Part shown: positions 34,952 through 46,722 of the stretch, one piece after another
How positions within the stretch are numbered: the first letter of the stretch is position 1
Layout: each line of letters opens with the position of its first letter
From: Wurfbainia villosa
Lineage: Eukaryota; Streptophyta; Magnoliopsida; Zingiberales; Zingiberaceae
Assembly (NCBI GenBank): GCA_025175895.1
Contig: CM045989.1
Location: 19,275,928-19,339,927 of the forward strand
Length of the DNA: 64,000 nucleotides
Reading direction: 5' to 3'
Notes under the pieces: generated by a model
What the model saw: the letters and a program-made list of their open reading frames with translations, nothing else
What the model was told of the DNA's origin: nothing
The model's database searches: none
Program-made: the position numbers and the translations under genes

Positions 34952-37396
34952 TGTTGGCAATGTGCTATACCTCGGAATGCTCATAGGCTCCCATGTCCCC
35001 GGATTAAAATTTTCACTAATGAAAACTAATCCGAATGGGATGAGTTTCCTAAGCACAACCAATTCGTCGTCGTGCCAACGACTCGAGCGATCGCTTGAAC
35101 AAACTAGTTGTTCAAGCAACCAAACTCTTCTAGTCGATTAGCCGCGGAAGAGACGACGGACGGATCGCCGGTTTTTGTGTTTCTTATCGGGGTCCATGAT
35201 TATACAAATACATGCAAATGTAAACTAGTATAATCAACATATGCTAACATAAAGAACATAAACTAGCATATCAAATAAGAACATGCAAAGAACAATAATA
35301 AAAGTTATAAAACTTTTATACCTCTTGATCTTCTATCGTATGTCCTAACCTCCTTGTAGACTTCGTGTGGGCGAAGATCCTCCACAAGTTGAAGCATCCT
35401 AGATCTTCTTCAATCCAATGAAAGAAGAACTCTCTTTCCCTTCTTGCTTGAGCCAACCACCAATCCACAAAGGATTGATGCCGCCGGCCCCAAGAATAGA
35501 GAGAACATAATGGAAACAAAACTCATCTCTTATCTAGGACCAACCATCAAGCTCCAAGCATGATGTTTGCCGCCGGTCCAAAGAGAAGATGGAATGGAGT
35601 ATGGAAGCCAACCGAAAGAGAAATACCAAGGGTATGGGCGCCGGCCAACACTTGGAGAAAGGAAAGGAAAACAATCCTCCTCCTTGTTGCCGCCCAAACC
35701 CTAGACAAAGCTTTCCTAATTTCCGGCCAAGGATGAAGGGAAGGAGAATAGGTTGAGCTCCGGCCAAGGTATAGGGAACATGGATAGTGGCCGGCCAACA
35801 CTTAGAACGAAGAAGAAGAAGATCTTCATCTCCATGTTGCCGCCCAACCTAATCCAAAAACCCTAACCCTAGCCGCCCAACCCCATCAACCAAACCCTAA
35901 CCCTAATTCATATAAGGAAAGGTAAAACTTGGGCGCCGGCCAAATCAAGGAGGAATAGGGAGGATGGGTTGCCGGCCAACAATTGGAAGAAGGAGAAGCC
36001 TTGCCGCCCAACACCATCAACCAAACCCTAACCCTAATCTCCTTTTCTTGCCGCCCAAGCCACCTTGTCTCAATTAGGTTTTTCATATCTCTCTTTTCCG
36101 CCCAAGCCTAAGCCCCTATTTATAGAACTTAGGAGAAAGTTGGTTATTGATGAGGTAGCCAAAAATATAGGAACTAATTCCCAATTTTCTTGCCGCCCAA
36201 GGGTAGCAAGGAATTAGTAAATTTTTTCTTCCTATAATCTTGCCGCCCAACTCATCCAACCTTTCCTCTCCCTTTTATATAGAGTTAGGTTTAGGCCTTG
36301 GTTTAATCTCCACCGTCGGTTCTAGGGTTTTAATCTCAACCGTCGGATTTAGAGATTTAATCTCAACCGTCGGTTCTAGGGTTTTAATCCCAACCGTCGG
36401 ATCTAGAGATTTAATCTCAACCGTCGGTTCTAGGGATTTAATCCTAACCGTCGGATCTAGAGATTTGTTTTCCATAATTTATCTAGACTTCATGAGGTTT
36501 ATATTAGGCTACGATAGGGACCATGAGGAGGAGTTGGGTCTTGGCCACCCGATGGATCGGAACTACACAAACTTGATCCATCAATGATGTTCCATTCCAC
36601 TAGAGGATCATCATCGAACTACCTCACCAACCCCCATAAATTAATATGGGCTCCATATATTATTTGTACATCCATCTCCCCGTGTTTAAGATATCGAATG
36701 TCCGTCAATTGATTGATTTACTGACCATCAATCAATTAACATCTAACTCCTCGAGTAGTACCACTCAACCTTATCATCATGTTGACTAAGTCAACCTGCA
36801 GGGTTTATATGATGAACCTTATGACCTCCTCAAGGGGACATCATCAACCTAATATATAGGACACGGTTTCCTCCTATAATCAACGGCACACCATGTAAAT
36901 AATATCATTTCCCAACTTACCGGGCATATTGATTTAATCCATAGAAATCTCCCCCTCTGGTAAATCAAAGAAATAAATATTAAGTACATGTGCCCGTTAT
37001 TATATCGGGATTAAGAGCATGTACAACATAATATCCGAGGTCCGATTTAATTATGTAGTCAGTAATAAATTGAATCACCTCTATGTCGGTCCTGCTCAAT
37101 ACACCTAAGTGTACTAGTGTAACTCTATGTTCAAGACAAAACAATACCAAGCTACACTACAACCATGCCAATGGTTTGTCCAAAACCATCTTGGTTGTGA
37201 GCCTTTACTTATATTCTACAAGGGACTGATAACATGATCTTCTGTGCCGCACCCAGGCACCATGTTATCTACAATGTAAAATATTAGACAATATGCACAC
37301 ATATAAATATAACGTGCAAACAATGATCGTGTGATTCTTATTTCAAAATAAAGATGTTCATATAAAAGAGCAAGACTTTTAGTATACATCCCAACA
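34952..37396 (-). repeat. 3' LTR of element E (left copy)
   Basis: On the minus strand it starts TGTTGGGATGTATACTAAAAG (at 37396) and ends TTGCCAACA (at 34952). Minus-strand TATA CTATATAAAAGG near 36282-36271. Downstream lies a region with at least seven TTGGGCGGCAA-type motifs (plus strand TTGCCGCCCAA) between about 36250 and 35690, with GGCCGGC motifs and reversed telo-boxes. A 27-bp repeat lies at about 36303-36472. Confidence 0.92.
36303..36472 (-). repeat. 27-bp tandem repeats in E LTR, about six units
   Basis: Units such as TTTAATCTCAACCGTCGG plus TTCTAGGGT, alternating TTCTAGGG and ATCTAGAGA. The same array is in the right LTR at about 42742-42897, and a shorter one is in the related solo LTR near 23957-24020. 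It sits just upstream of the TATA box relative to transcription. An open frame through it is an artefact. Confidence 0.82.
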
Positions 37397-37410
37397 ATCT
37401 CCCACTTATA

Positions 37411-40010
37411 CTAAAAGACTATGCTGTCATCATACTACCATACATCTGATTCCCCTTCCCTCCACATGCCTATCAAAGCTCTCGCTAGAAGGGCCTTAGT
37501 GAAAGGGTCTACCAGGTCATCCTCTGATGCATGCTAGGCGACAGCTACTTCTACCTCCTTTATGATTTCTCGTATCAGGTGGTACTTGCACTCTATGTCT
37601 TTACTAGCCTTATGGGCTCGTGGTTCCTTCGAGTTTGCAACTGCACCATTATTATCACAATTAATTGTGATAGTTCTGGGCAAACCAGGAATCACATCCA
37701 AGTCCAACAGAAAGTTCCTGAGCCACATAGCTTCTTTGGCCGCCCGGGGCTGCCACATACCCAGCTTCCATGGTAGAGTCCACCACGCATTTCTGCTTGA
37801 CACTCTTCCATACTATGGCTCCACCTCCCAAAGTAAACACAAACCCTGAGGTAGACTTACTGTTATCCTTATCAGATTGGAAATCAGAATCCGTGTAACT
37901 CACAGGGAGTAATTGGTCTGCCCGATAAACTAGCATATAATCCCTAGTCCTTCTCAGGCACTACTATATATGCTTTACCGCAGTCCAATGTCCCTGTCCT
38001 GGATTACTCTGATATCTGCTGACCATGCCTACGGCAAAGCAGATATCTGGTCTCGTACATAGCATACATTAGGCTTCCTACCGCCGAAGCATAAGGAACT
38101 GCCTATATCTCCTCTATCTCTTCAGATGATCTAGGACACATCTGCTTAGATAAAGGAACTCCATGCCTGAAGGGTAGAAAACCCTTCTTGGAGTTTTGTA
38201 TGCTAAAATGATCCAAAACCATGTCTATGTATGAAGCTTGGGATAAGCACAACAACCTTGATCCTAAGGTTGTGACCCACTTCTCCCAAGTCCTTCATAT
38301 CATACTGTTTGGATGACCATACCCTTACGTCTGATAACACTTCGATGTTGTCACCAACCACCAAAATGTCATCTACGTATAGTACAAAAATACCACTACG
38401 TTTTCATCACATCTCTGATATACACAAGACTCATCCGAACTTTGAATAAATCTATAAGACTGGATTTACCTCCTCAAAGCGGATGTCCCAAGACTTCAAA
38501 GCTTGCTTCAGTCCATTAACGGACCGATTAAGCTTATATACAATACGCTCTTTGCCCTTAGCAATGAATCCCTCTGGTCGCTTCATGTAGATGGATTCCT
38601 CAAGACTTCCACTAAGGAATGCTATCTTGACATCCATCTGTCACACCTCATAATCCATATGAGTTGCTAAGCATAAGAGCTCCCAGACCTATCTTGAATC
38701 CATAGATTCAATCTCAGTATTCATTGTACTTTGCAAAGATGTTGTATTTATATCTTGGATTGCCTCGTCGTATGTCTAGGGATCAGGTTCATGTTTGCTA
38801 GGGACCAAATAAGAAGATTTGTCCAAAAACATGAATCTAAGAGGTTGTCTAACAACCCTCCCACTACGACGAGGTATCTTCTGTGTATCCTCTATGACAC
38901 GCGGTGCAGTGACATATGGTATATCCTCTTGTACCGGTGGTACTAAAGAAGTAACTTCCCTTTTAACTCCTCCAGAACAATTTTACTCTTGGGCTTGTTG
39001 CTTATCACATAGTCTTCCTCTAGAAATCTAGCATTCGTGTTAACGATCACCCTCTGATCTCTAGGACTACAAAACAAGTCAGAATAACTGATCATCGATC
39101 TAACCATCTCCATAAGAGTCCTATTCCTTCAGATCGCTACACGCTCACTGGGTGTGCCAGGTGCAGTCAATTGGGATTGAATCCCAACCTCTGATAAGTA
39201 GTTCCTAAACTCTCCCAAGAGGTTGTCACCACCACGATCAGATCGTAGTGTCATCCATATCTTGAATAATCGTCTATGAAAGAGACGAAATATTCAAGAT
39301 TACCTCTTGCCTAGATAGTCATAGGACCTCACAAATCAGAATGAACCATTTCCAACACATCTTTGGATCTATACCCCTTGGCCTTGAAAAAGGCCTCTTG
39401 GTCATCTTACCCTCCAAGCAAGATTCTTAGGTTGGGAGATCCTCCACCACTAATGAACCCAAAGGTCCATCAGCTATCAACCTTTGAATTCTGCTTAGGT
39501 TAATGTGACCAAGCCTAAGAAGCCAAAGATATGTTTGGTTCATCTTCGAAGGTTCTTTTCTCTTATTGGAATTAGAAGATGAGTTATTAACTTCAATTTG
39601 CATCGTGGGAGGTTTTGGTTCAAATTTCCTTTCAATGTACCTGAATAGATATTCTCCCTATTCCTTTTTATAACTACTCTGTCATTAAAAGAAATAGAAT
39701 ATCCATCCATAATAATTTAGAAATTGAAACTAAATTCTTTCTAAATAAAGGTACATAAAGGGAATTTTTCAGAACCAAAGTTTTATTATTCTCAAGAGAT
39801 AAATAAAAATTCTCCCACTGCAATAGCCGCCACCATCATGGCATTGCCCAAGTAAATGTTAATATCCCCTTTAGCTAGTCGTCGGGTTTCCTGGAACCCC
39901 TGCAAACTATTGTAGACATGATTAGTGGCTCTCGTATCTACACACCAGGTGCCGGTAGATAACACCGCTAACCATGTTTCAACGACTAGACCAAAGGATA
40001 TACTTTTGTT
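37411..40010 (-). pseudogene. Pol remnant of element E
   Basis: Read on the minus strand. Protease near 39945: GTWCVDTRATNHV, with DTG changed to DTR. GAG-pre-integrase and integrase in pieces, including LRSDRGGDN near 39253-39227. RT piece 38637-38452: QMDVKIAFLSGSLEESIYM, then SVNGLKQALKSW, altered from the usual YGLKQA. RNase H pieces 37936-37534: YTDSDFQSDKDNSKSTSGF, TTEAEY changed to TMEAGY, CDNNGAVANSKEPRAHKASK. Frameshifts and stops separate all pieces. Domain order is copia. No product could be functional. Confidence 0.8.
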
Positions 40011-40019
40011 CTTCTTTGG

Positions 40020-40256
40020 ATTGGGACATTCTTTCTTCCAATGTCCATCCTGCTAGTAAGTGAAGTACTTGCCTTTCGGCTTCTTCACTCCTCCCTGAGA
40101 TCCTCCCACCACGTTTGCTCCACCCTGTTTCTCCTTCTTCTTGCCTTTCGGCTTAGAAGTAGAAACCTTTTGAGCAACCATGGCTTGAGGACACTCTTTG
40201 AAGAGTGTATACTTGTACTTCTTAGCAGATAAGACAACATCTAGATTCTTTTCCAA
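40020..40256 (-). pseudogene. C-terminal Gag remnant of element E
   Basis: Minus-strand frame with KYKYTLFKECPQAMVAQK, a Lys/Gly-rich basic stretch, and a spoiled zinc knuckle: the CxxC part reads KYFTY-stop and is followed by DGHWKKECP. The capsid part of gag that should lie to the right is not recognisable. Confidence 0.65.
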
Positions 40257-41374
40257 TCAACATTATTTGGGTACAGTAAGTTTATTTCCTTTAGTATCAT
40301 AATAAGTGGACTGAAAGTCATTTTGAAAATCCTAAGAATCACAATGATCAAAATATTAGATTTCAAATTTTATTGATTCCTCAAAACAATAAAATTCCAA
40401 AATCAACCAACACCTCAAAACACCGAGAATATCGCATGCCACGATAGTGTGGACGTATACGAATTCTACATTTGTAAGAGGAATATTTACCCATTAATTT
40501 TATTATCTTGTCAACCTTACTTTTTGACAAATAAAATTAATAGTTGGTTCCTCTTTGGCCCTACAAATAAAAGCAGTGACTCCGATAGGGAGGATACTTT
40601 TTATTTGCATCTAAGTGTGCACCATTACACGATACTAAGGGAATTATCTCGGATTATGTGCCTTACCGATGGGGAAGTACACACGCTCCTAAATAATTTC
40701 CTATAACCATTATTTGACCTAGTGATCCGCAAACAAACTCATCCGATGGGGAGGAAGGCACTTAGAGCCGACGCGCAAGTTTGTTGCATCACACGTCAAA
40801 TTGTAATGGAGGCCGCAGGAATTAATTAAAATATCCCTCTCCCACTTAGTAAATTGAAAATGAGGAATTTTCAAGCACACACAACATGCATACAAAACAA
40901 ATCAGCAATAAATATGGAAAAATCAGAATTTTTCCAACTATTATGGCATTGTTCTCCAATATGTGTCCCGTCGTGTCGCCACCTCGTCCGCTCCTCCTAC
41001 GCCATGTACGAGCCATCCGGAGATCCGAGCCGAGAATAAAACCTATTTTATTATACATCCATCGATTCTATACTCCACGAGGGAGTGTACATAAAATCTA
41101 GATCGAAAGTAAAATAAAATAAAGAGTGGCTAAACAATGTCGTATTCAATTACAAAAATTAAATACTAATTTAGCCTCGTCAACCCCGAGGATTCAAATA
41201 ATATACAATCACACACACATGCAATCACATACACAGATATATAGCCATAATAGTTGGATCTTATGCCTGCAACCAAAAAGTTAGCCTACGCACATCCTAC
41301 TATTATCCGGCATACACAATATATGATAAATACGTGAAAGTAACCGAATCCAAAACACACAAAACTGGAAACCG
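40257..41374 (-). other. Leader of element E
   Basis: About 1.1 kb between the Gag remnant and the PBS. It is AT-rich with no recognisable domain in six frames. This is where the Gag N-terminus and capsid would be expected in part, so a deletion is likely. No clear repeats apart from short AT runs. Confidence 0.5.
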
Positions 41375-41388
41375 TGGCTCTGATACCA
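41375..41388 (-). other. Primer binding site of element E
   Basis: Plus strand TGGCTCTGATACCA, that is TGGTATCAGAGCCA on the minus strand: a perfect tRNA-Met PBS, two bases from the right LTR. Confidence 0.9.
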
Positions 41389-41390
41389 TT

Positions 41391-43829
41391 TGTTGGCAAT
41401 ATGCTATACCTCGGAATGCTCATAGGCTCCCATGTCCCCGGATTAAAATTTTCACTAATGAAAACTAATCCGGATGGGATGAGTTTCCTAAGCACAACCA
41501 ATTCGTCGTCGTGCCAACGACTCGAGCGATCGCTTGAACAAACTAGTTGTTCAAGCAACCAAACTCTTCTAGTCGATTAGCCACGGAAGAGACGACGGAC
41601 GGATCGCCGGTTTTTGTGTTTCTTATCGGGGTCCATGATTATACAAATACATGCAAATGTAAACTAGTATAATCAACATATGCTAACATAAAGAACATAA
41701 ACTAGCATATCAAATAAGAACATGCAAAGAACAATAATAAAAGTTATAAAACTTTTATACCTCTTGATCTTCTATCGTATGTCCTAACCTCCTTGTAGAC
41801 TTCGTGTGGGCGAAGATCCTCCACAAGTTGAAGCATCCTAGATCTTCTTCAATCCAATGAAAGAAGAACTCTCTTTCCCTTCTTGCTTGAGCCAACCACC
41901 AATCCACAAAGGATTGATGCCGCCGACCCCAAGAATAAAGAGAACATAATGGAAACAAAACTCATCTCTTATCTAGGACCAACCATCAAGCTCCAAGCAT
42001 GATGTTTGCCGCCGGTCCAAAGAGAAGATGGAATGGAGTATGGAAGCCAACCGAAAGAGAAATACCAAGGGTATGGGCGCCGGCCAACACTTGGAGAAAG
42101 GAAAGGAAAACAATCCTCCTCCTTGTTGCCGCCCAAACCCTAGACAAAGCTTTCCTAATTTCCGGCCAAGGATGAAGGGAAGGAGAATAGGTTGAGCTCC
42201 GGCCAAGGTATAGGGAACATGGATAGTGGCCGGCCAACACTTAGAAGGAAGAAGAAGAAGATCTTCATCTCCATGTTGCCGCCCAACCTAATCCCAAAAC
42301 CCTAACCCTAGCCGCCCAACCCCATCAACCAAACCCTAACCCTAATTCATATAAGGAAAGGTAAAACTTGGGCGCCGGCCAAATCAAGGAGGAATAGGGA
42401 GGATGGGTTGCCGGCCAACAATTGGAAGAAGGAGAAGCCTTGCCGCCCAACACCATCAACCAAACCCTAACCCTAATCTCCTTTTCTTGCCGCCCAAGCC
42501 ACCTTGTCTCAATTAGGTTTTTCATCTATCTTTGCCGCCAAGCCTAAGCCCCTATTTATAGAACTTAGGAGAAAGTTGGTTATTGATGAGGTAGCCAAAA
42601 ATATAGGAACTAATTCCCAATTTTCTTGCCGCCAAGGGTAGCAAGGAATTAGTAAATTTTTCTTCCTATAATCTTGTCACCAACTTATCCAACCTTTCCT
42701 CTCCCTTTTATATAGAGTTAGGTTTAGGCCTTGGTTTAATCTCCACCGTCGGTTCTAGGGTTTTAATCTCAACCGTCGGATTTAGAGATTTAATCTCAAC
42801 CATCGGTTCTAGGGTTTTAATCCCAACCGTCGGATCTAGAGATTTAATCTCAACCGTCGGTTCTAGGGATTTAATCCTAACCGTCGGATCTAGAGATTTG
42901 TTTTCCATCATTTGATCTAGACTTCATGAGGTTTATATTAGGCTACGATAGGGACCATGAGGAGGAGTTGGGTCTTGGCCACCCGATGGATCGGAACCAC
43001 ACAAACTTGATCCATCAATGATGTTCCATTCCACTAGAGGATCATCATCGAACTACCTCACCAACCCCATAAATTAATATGGGCTCCATATATTATTTGT
43101 ACATCCATCTCCCCGTGTTTAAGATATCGAATGTCCGTCAATTGATTGATTTACTGACCATCAATCAATTAACATCTAACTCCTCGAGTAGTACCACTCA
43201 ACCTTATCATCATGTTGACTAAGTCAACCTGCAGGGTTTACATGATGAACCTTATGAGCTCCTCAAGGGGACATCATCAACCTAATATATAGGACACGGT
43301 TTCCTCCTATAATCAATAGCACACCATGTAAATAATATCATTTCCCAACTTACCGGGCATATTGATTTAATCCATAGAAATCTCACCCTCTGGTAAATCA
43401 AAGAAATAAATATTAAGTACATGTGCCCGTTATTATATCGGGATTAAGAGCATGTACAACATAATATCCGAGGTCCGATTTAATTATGTAGTCAGCAATA
43501 AATTGAATCACCTCTATGTCGGTCCTGCTCAATACACCTAAGTGTACTAGTGTAACTCTATGTTCAAGACAAAACAATACTAAGCTACACTACAACCATG
43601 CCAATGGTTTGTCCGAAACCATCTTGGTTGTGAGCCTTTACTTATATTCTACAAGGGACTGATAACATGATCTTCTGTGCCGCACCCAGGCACCATGTTA
43701 TCTACAATGTAAAATATTAGACAATATGCACACATATAAATATAACGTGCAAACAATGATCGTGTGATTCTTATTTCAAAATAAAGATGTTCATATAAAA
43801 GAGCAAGACTTTCAGTATACATCCCAACA
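41391..43829 (-). repeat. 5' LTR of element E (right copy)
   Basis: 2439 bp, nearly identical to 34952-37396. Minus-strand TATA near 42714-42703. Differences are scattered single bases and one- to two-base indels, some inside the TTGCCGCCCAA motifs. Confidence 0.92.
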
Positions 43830-45044
43830 GTCAGTCTAGTGGAAACTAATACTATAGACCATGTCCTGAACCAAGTGGATATAAGATGAGTGAAGGGAAC
43901 GGGACACGATTCACTGTGGCTACTGAAGGGTTTCAGAAAAGGTTCTGGGATCAACCGTTGATTTTTTGATTAATTGTGGATCATGATGTACTACTAGGTG
44001 TCACTCATGATCGTTCTATAATTAATAATTAATTATAGACGGCCAACATAAAATGAGAACCTATGTAGTCACACGCACAACGAGCATAATCCAAAGGATT
44101 TAAAACGATCTTGAGAATAGGATTCTCATATCGAGAGAGACTTAGTTTGGTTGGACCAAACAAAGAGCGAGTATAAAATTGTTTCAGTCGCATCGGAAGC
44201 ATGGATGGCCAAGTCTTATGAAGACATGATGGATTGGCCAAATCGGTTTGGTTCTAATCCAATGGTAGAAAATAAACCAAAGTGGTTTGGTTTGTTTTAA
44301 ACGAATGAACCAAAGTTGGTTCGGTTCGTTTTAACTTAAAATAGACCAATGCGGTTTGGTTTATTTTAACTTAAGTTATTGGAACGGGTTAACGGGTTTT
44401 GGTTATGAACCAATAACCATTAGGAGAATGTGTTCTCTATAAAAACATGGCTTAAGGGTTTTTCGTGGAGAATTAATTGGTTCAAGGGTGTTGGTGCAAT
44501 CGGCACAGGACTTGAGTTTGACTCGAATTGTATTTTGATGTTAGACAAAATGCATGACATGGGATTGTCATGGAAAGTCCAACATGGGTTGGCCACATAA
44601 GTCCAAGTGTGTAGCCTTGGCGGTGAAAGTCCAAGCATGGGGCTTGGCATGGAAAATCCAAGTATGAGGCTTGGTGTGGGAAGTCTTGAGGACTTGGCAA
44701 GTTCACTAGGCTTGGAGTCCTTGAGTCGGTGAAGGATGGCATTGCGAAGCCGTGCGCTTGGTGCATCCGAGGGACCGCCGGACGGGGAGCGAATGGAGTG
44801 AGGCCCAAGGGAAGCATACTTCGAGGGCAAGAGATGCGAAAGATGGCATTGCAAAGTCGTGCGCTTGGTGCATCCGAGGGACGTAGGCCAAGGGAAGAGA
44901 GCTTCGGTGGGGAACTCCATGAGAGGATGAGGTGGACTTAGCCAAGTGGCTAAGACTGAGTGTCGGAGGCTCAAATGTGGTATTTGAGGGTTTACCCAAC
45001 GTCGGATGCTCAAACAACTTGGTGTTTGAGGTTTTACCCGACAT

Positions 45045-45411
45045 CAGTCGACTGGCATCGGTGTCAGTCGACTGCTCTAGGTCGATTGGACTCGATCGGT
45101 GTTAGACTGACTAAGTTCTGGCCGAACAATCGACTGTCAAGGGAGGGCAGTCGACTGTCGACACCATTAGTCTACTGATGATGGATATCAGTCGACTGAT
45201 CGGGGTGTTCTCGGCCACAGAAGGTCTTCCAGTCGAGTGATCATGGCAACCACTCAACTGATGGGATCATCAGTCAACTGATGGGCATTATCAGTCGACT
45301 GATGATGGATCCGTTGGAACTTGGCCAGCGTGGATCGAGTCATTGTGAGACAACGGCTATAGTACCAGTCGACTGATGGGCACGGAATCAGCTCGATGCA
45401 GGTTATAAATG
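45045..45411 (+). promoter_or_regulatory. CAGTCGACTG palindrome cluster and TATA box of LTR I
   Basis: Six exact copies of the perfect 10-bp palindrome CAGTCGACTG at 45045, 45065, 45148, 45189, 45292 and 45366, with variants at 45127, 45229, 45251 and 45271. All lie within about 360 bp directly upstream of TATA-like GGTTATAAATG (45401-45411). Three exact copies occupy the same place in LTR C. The arrangement suggests sites for a dimeric DNA-binding factor; this is inferred. Confidence 0.6.
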
Positions 45412-45778
45412 AAGCTCGAGATGGAGGATTTCGCTAAGACTTTTGGGAAGATTTTGAAGGGGAATTACTGTTGCATTCCAGTCCTTCAAGAGCAAACAAA
45501 AGCAAGCAACAAGCAAGCGATCAAAGCGAAGTTTTGTAAAATGTTCTTTACTTGTATTTCTTCTTGTATTTGTATTTGTATTTGCTTATATTACTTAGGG
45601 TAATTGCTTGTACGAGGTTTCTCCACCTCCGATGTGTTGTCGAGAAGGAGTATTGTTAGTGTCGTGTGCATAACACAAGCTCGTTGAGCTCACCCATGGA
45701 GTAGGAACCCTAAGGTTCCGAACCATGTCTATCGTGTGTATTTGTGTATGCTTGTCTTTTGTATTTGTATTACTATTA

Positions 45779-45950
45779 TTTCCGCTACGCATTAACGAGT
45801 ATTGTAGGCAAGCACGCGACGAACGAACGATTTCCACTGTACATGCGATTAGAGCTATTCACCATTTCTGCTACGCATTAATGAGTATTGTAGGCGAGCA
45901 CGCGACGAACGAATGATTTCCACCGTACACGCGATTAGATCTATTCACCC
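45779..45950 (+). repeat. 86-bp tandem duplication near the end of LTR I
   Basis: TTTCCGCTACGCATTAACGA begins copy one (45779-45864) and TTTCTGCTACGCATTAATGA copy two (45865-45950). Both end in GATTAGA(G/T)CTATTCACC. Solo LTR C has one copy (near 17600-17680), so the duplication is recent in this lineage. Confidence 0.8.
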
Positions 45951-46037
45951 CCCTCTAGCTGGCCACCGACGTTCCAACAAGTGGTATCAGAGCAAGGTTG
46001 CTTGTCGAGGACTAACCGCCAACACAAGCACAACAAG

Positions 46038-46722
46038 ATGACCGACTACAACATCCATCCCCCAAAATTCGATGGAGACTTTTCTTGGTGGAAGAAAAGG
46101 ATGGAGGTATACTTCGAAACCGATTTCAATTTAATGCTAATTATTGAAAATGGTTTTGAAGTTCCTAGGGGTGAAGACAATAGAAAAGACAAAATGGAAC
46201 AAGGACCAAATCAAGAATTTCAAGACAAATCTCAAGGTAATCAAATTGCTTAGTGATTTGATTCCTAACCATATTTGGTCTAGATTAGGTATTTATAGGG
46301 ATGCTAAGGACCTATGGGACAAGGTGATCAAATTTCATGAAGAGCCCACATTGGTCCATGCCGAGGAAGAATCGCCATCTACATTTGACGATGTGGATGA
46401 CTTGGTGGAGACCTCCACCTCTAGTATTGAGGGGGAGGAGAGGCCTTCCATCCCGGAACAAGATCAAGAAGAAGTATCTATATCCGGGATAAGTAAAGAT
46501 CAAGAGGCATCCACCTCTCTAGGTAACTCATGCATTATAATTAAAGATAAAAGTCACATAATATGCTTTGAGTGTAGGGAGCAAGAGCACTATAAAAGCA
46601 AGTGTCCCAAGAAGGTGAAGAAGGCTCAACCGGTACCAAAAGTGAAAGATGTCGGTGTCCCCACAATTAGAAGCAAGGAGCACCTTGTGTGTTCCAAATG
46701 TCATCAAAAGGGACATTATAGA
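46038..46722 (+). pseudogene. Gag of element I, cut by H in the second zinc knuckle
   Basis: ATG at 46038 opens with the N-terminal PPKFDGDFSWWKKRMEVYF. A one-base shift near 46190 changes frame; the capsid continues as IKNFKTNLKVIKLLSDLIPN and DAKDLWDKVIKFHEEP. An acidic Ser/Glu-rich linker follows, then zinc knuckle one, CFECREQEHYKSKC (complete CCHC). The second, CSKCHQKGHY, is cut where H's LTR begins at 46723. The C-terminal part and pol are outside the window. Apart from the frameshift this Gag looks well preserved. Confidence 0.82.

Larger units (their letters stand above)
34952..43829 (-). mobile_element. Copia element E, complete with both LTRs, TSD gtcag
   Basis: 8878 bp on the minus strand inside K's 3' LTR. 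Duplications gtcag at 34947-34951 and 43830-43834. LTRs 34952-37396 (2445 bp) and 41391-43829 (2439 bp); by eye about 25-30 differences, about 99% identity. PBS at 41375-41388 and polypurine tract at 37397-37410 (minus strand). The interior is only about 4 kb and badly degraded: no open frame above about 90 codons, an altered protease, and most of gag missing. It was therefore probably copied with enzymes from another element. Confidence 0.92.
27011..44488 (+). mobile_element. Copia element K, sister of A; 3' LTR runs on beyond the nested insertions
   Basis: Starts TGTTATTGATATATGAG in J's leader. 5' LTR 27011-29238, interior 29239-34167, 3' LTR from 34168. That LTR is broken by E (34952-43829) and again by I at 44489; the rest would lie right of the window. 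The family is that of A: the same LTR layout, leader hairpins and Gag deletion. The two K LTRs differ much more than A's pair, so K is the older insertion. The target duplication cannot be checked. Confidence 0.87.
34168..44488 (+). repeat. 3' LTR of element K, split by E and truncated by I
   Basis: Preceded by purine-rich CCAAGTGGGAGC. Present as 34168-34951 and, after E and its duplicated gtcag, 43835-44488. TATA-like CTCTATAAAAACA near 44433. At 44489 element I begins; the remaining part of the LTR is not in the window. Confidence 0.87.
44489..45979 (+). repeat. 5' LTR of element I
   Basis: 1491 bp ending GTTCCAACA, followed by PBS TGGTATCAGAGC at 45982-45993. It contains about four hairpin units of the AAGTCCAAG...CTTGGCA type near 44574-44680, a palindrome cluster, TATA GGTTATAAATG at 45401, and an 86-bp tandem duplication at 45779-45950. 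It is shorter than C mainly because C's hairpin array is larger. Confidence 0.88.
44489..46722 (+). mobile_element. Copia element I, 5' part, interrupted by H
   Basis: Begins TGTTGGTGCAATCGG in K's 3' LTR. 5' LTR, PBS and gag are visible; at 46723 the minus-strand chromovirus H begins. The rest of I would lie right of the nested stack, outside the window. Its LTR is of the same family as solo LTR C. Confidence 0.85.

Noticed and set aside
36240..36587. Plus-strand open frame of 115 codons in LTR E
   Set aside because: It encodes the 27-bp repeat of the LTR and is antisense to the element.
44420..45044. Minus-strand open frame of 197 codons in LTR I
   Set aside because: It crosses the K/I junction and LTR repeats, has no recognisable domain, and overlaps other open frames in the same LTR.
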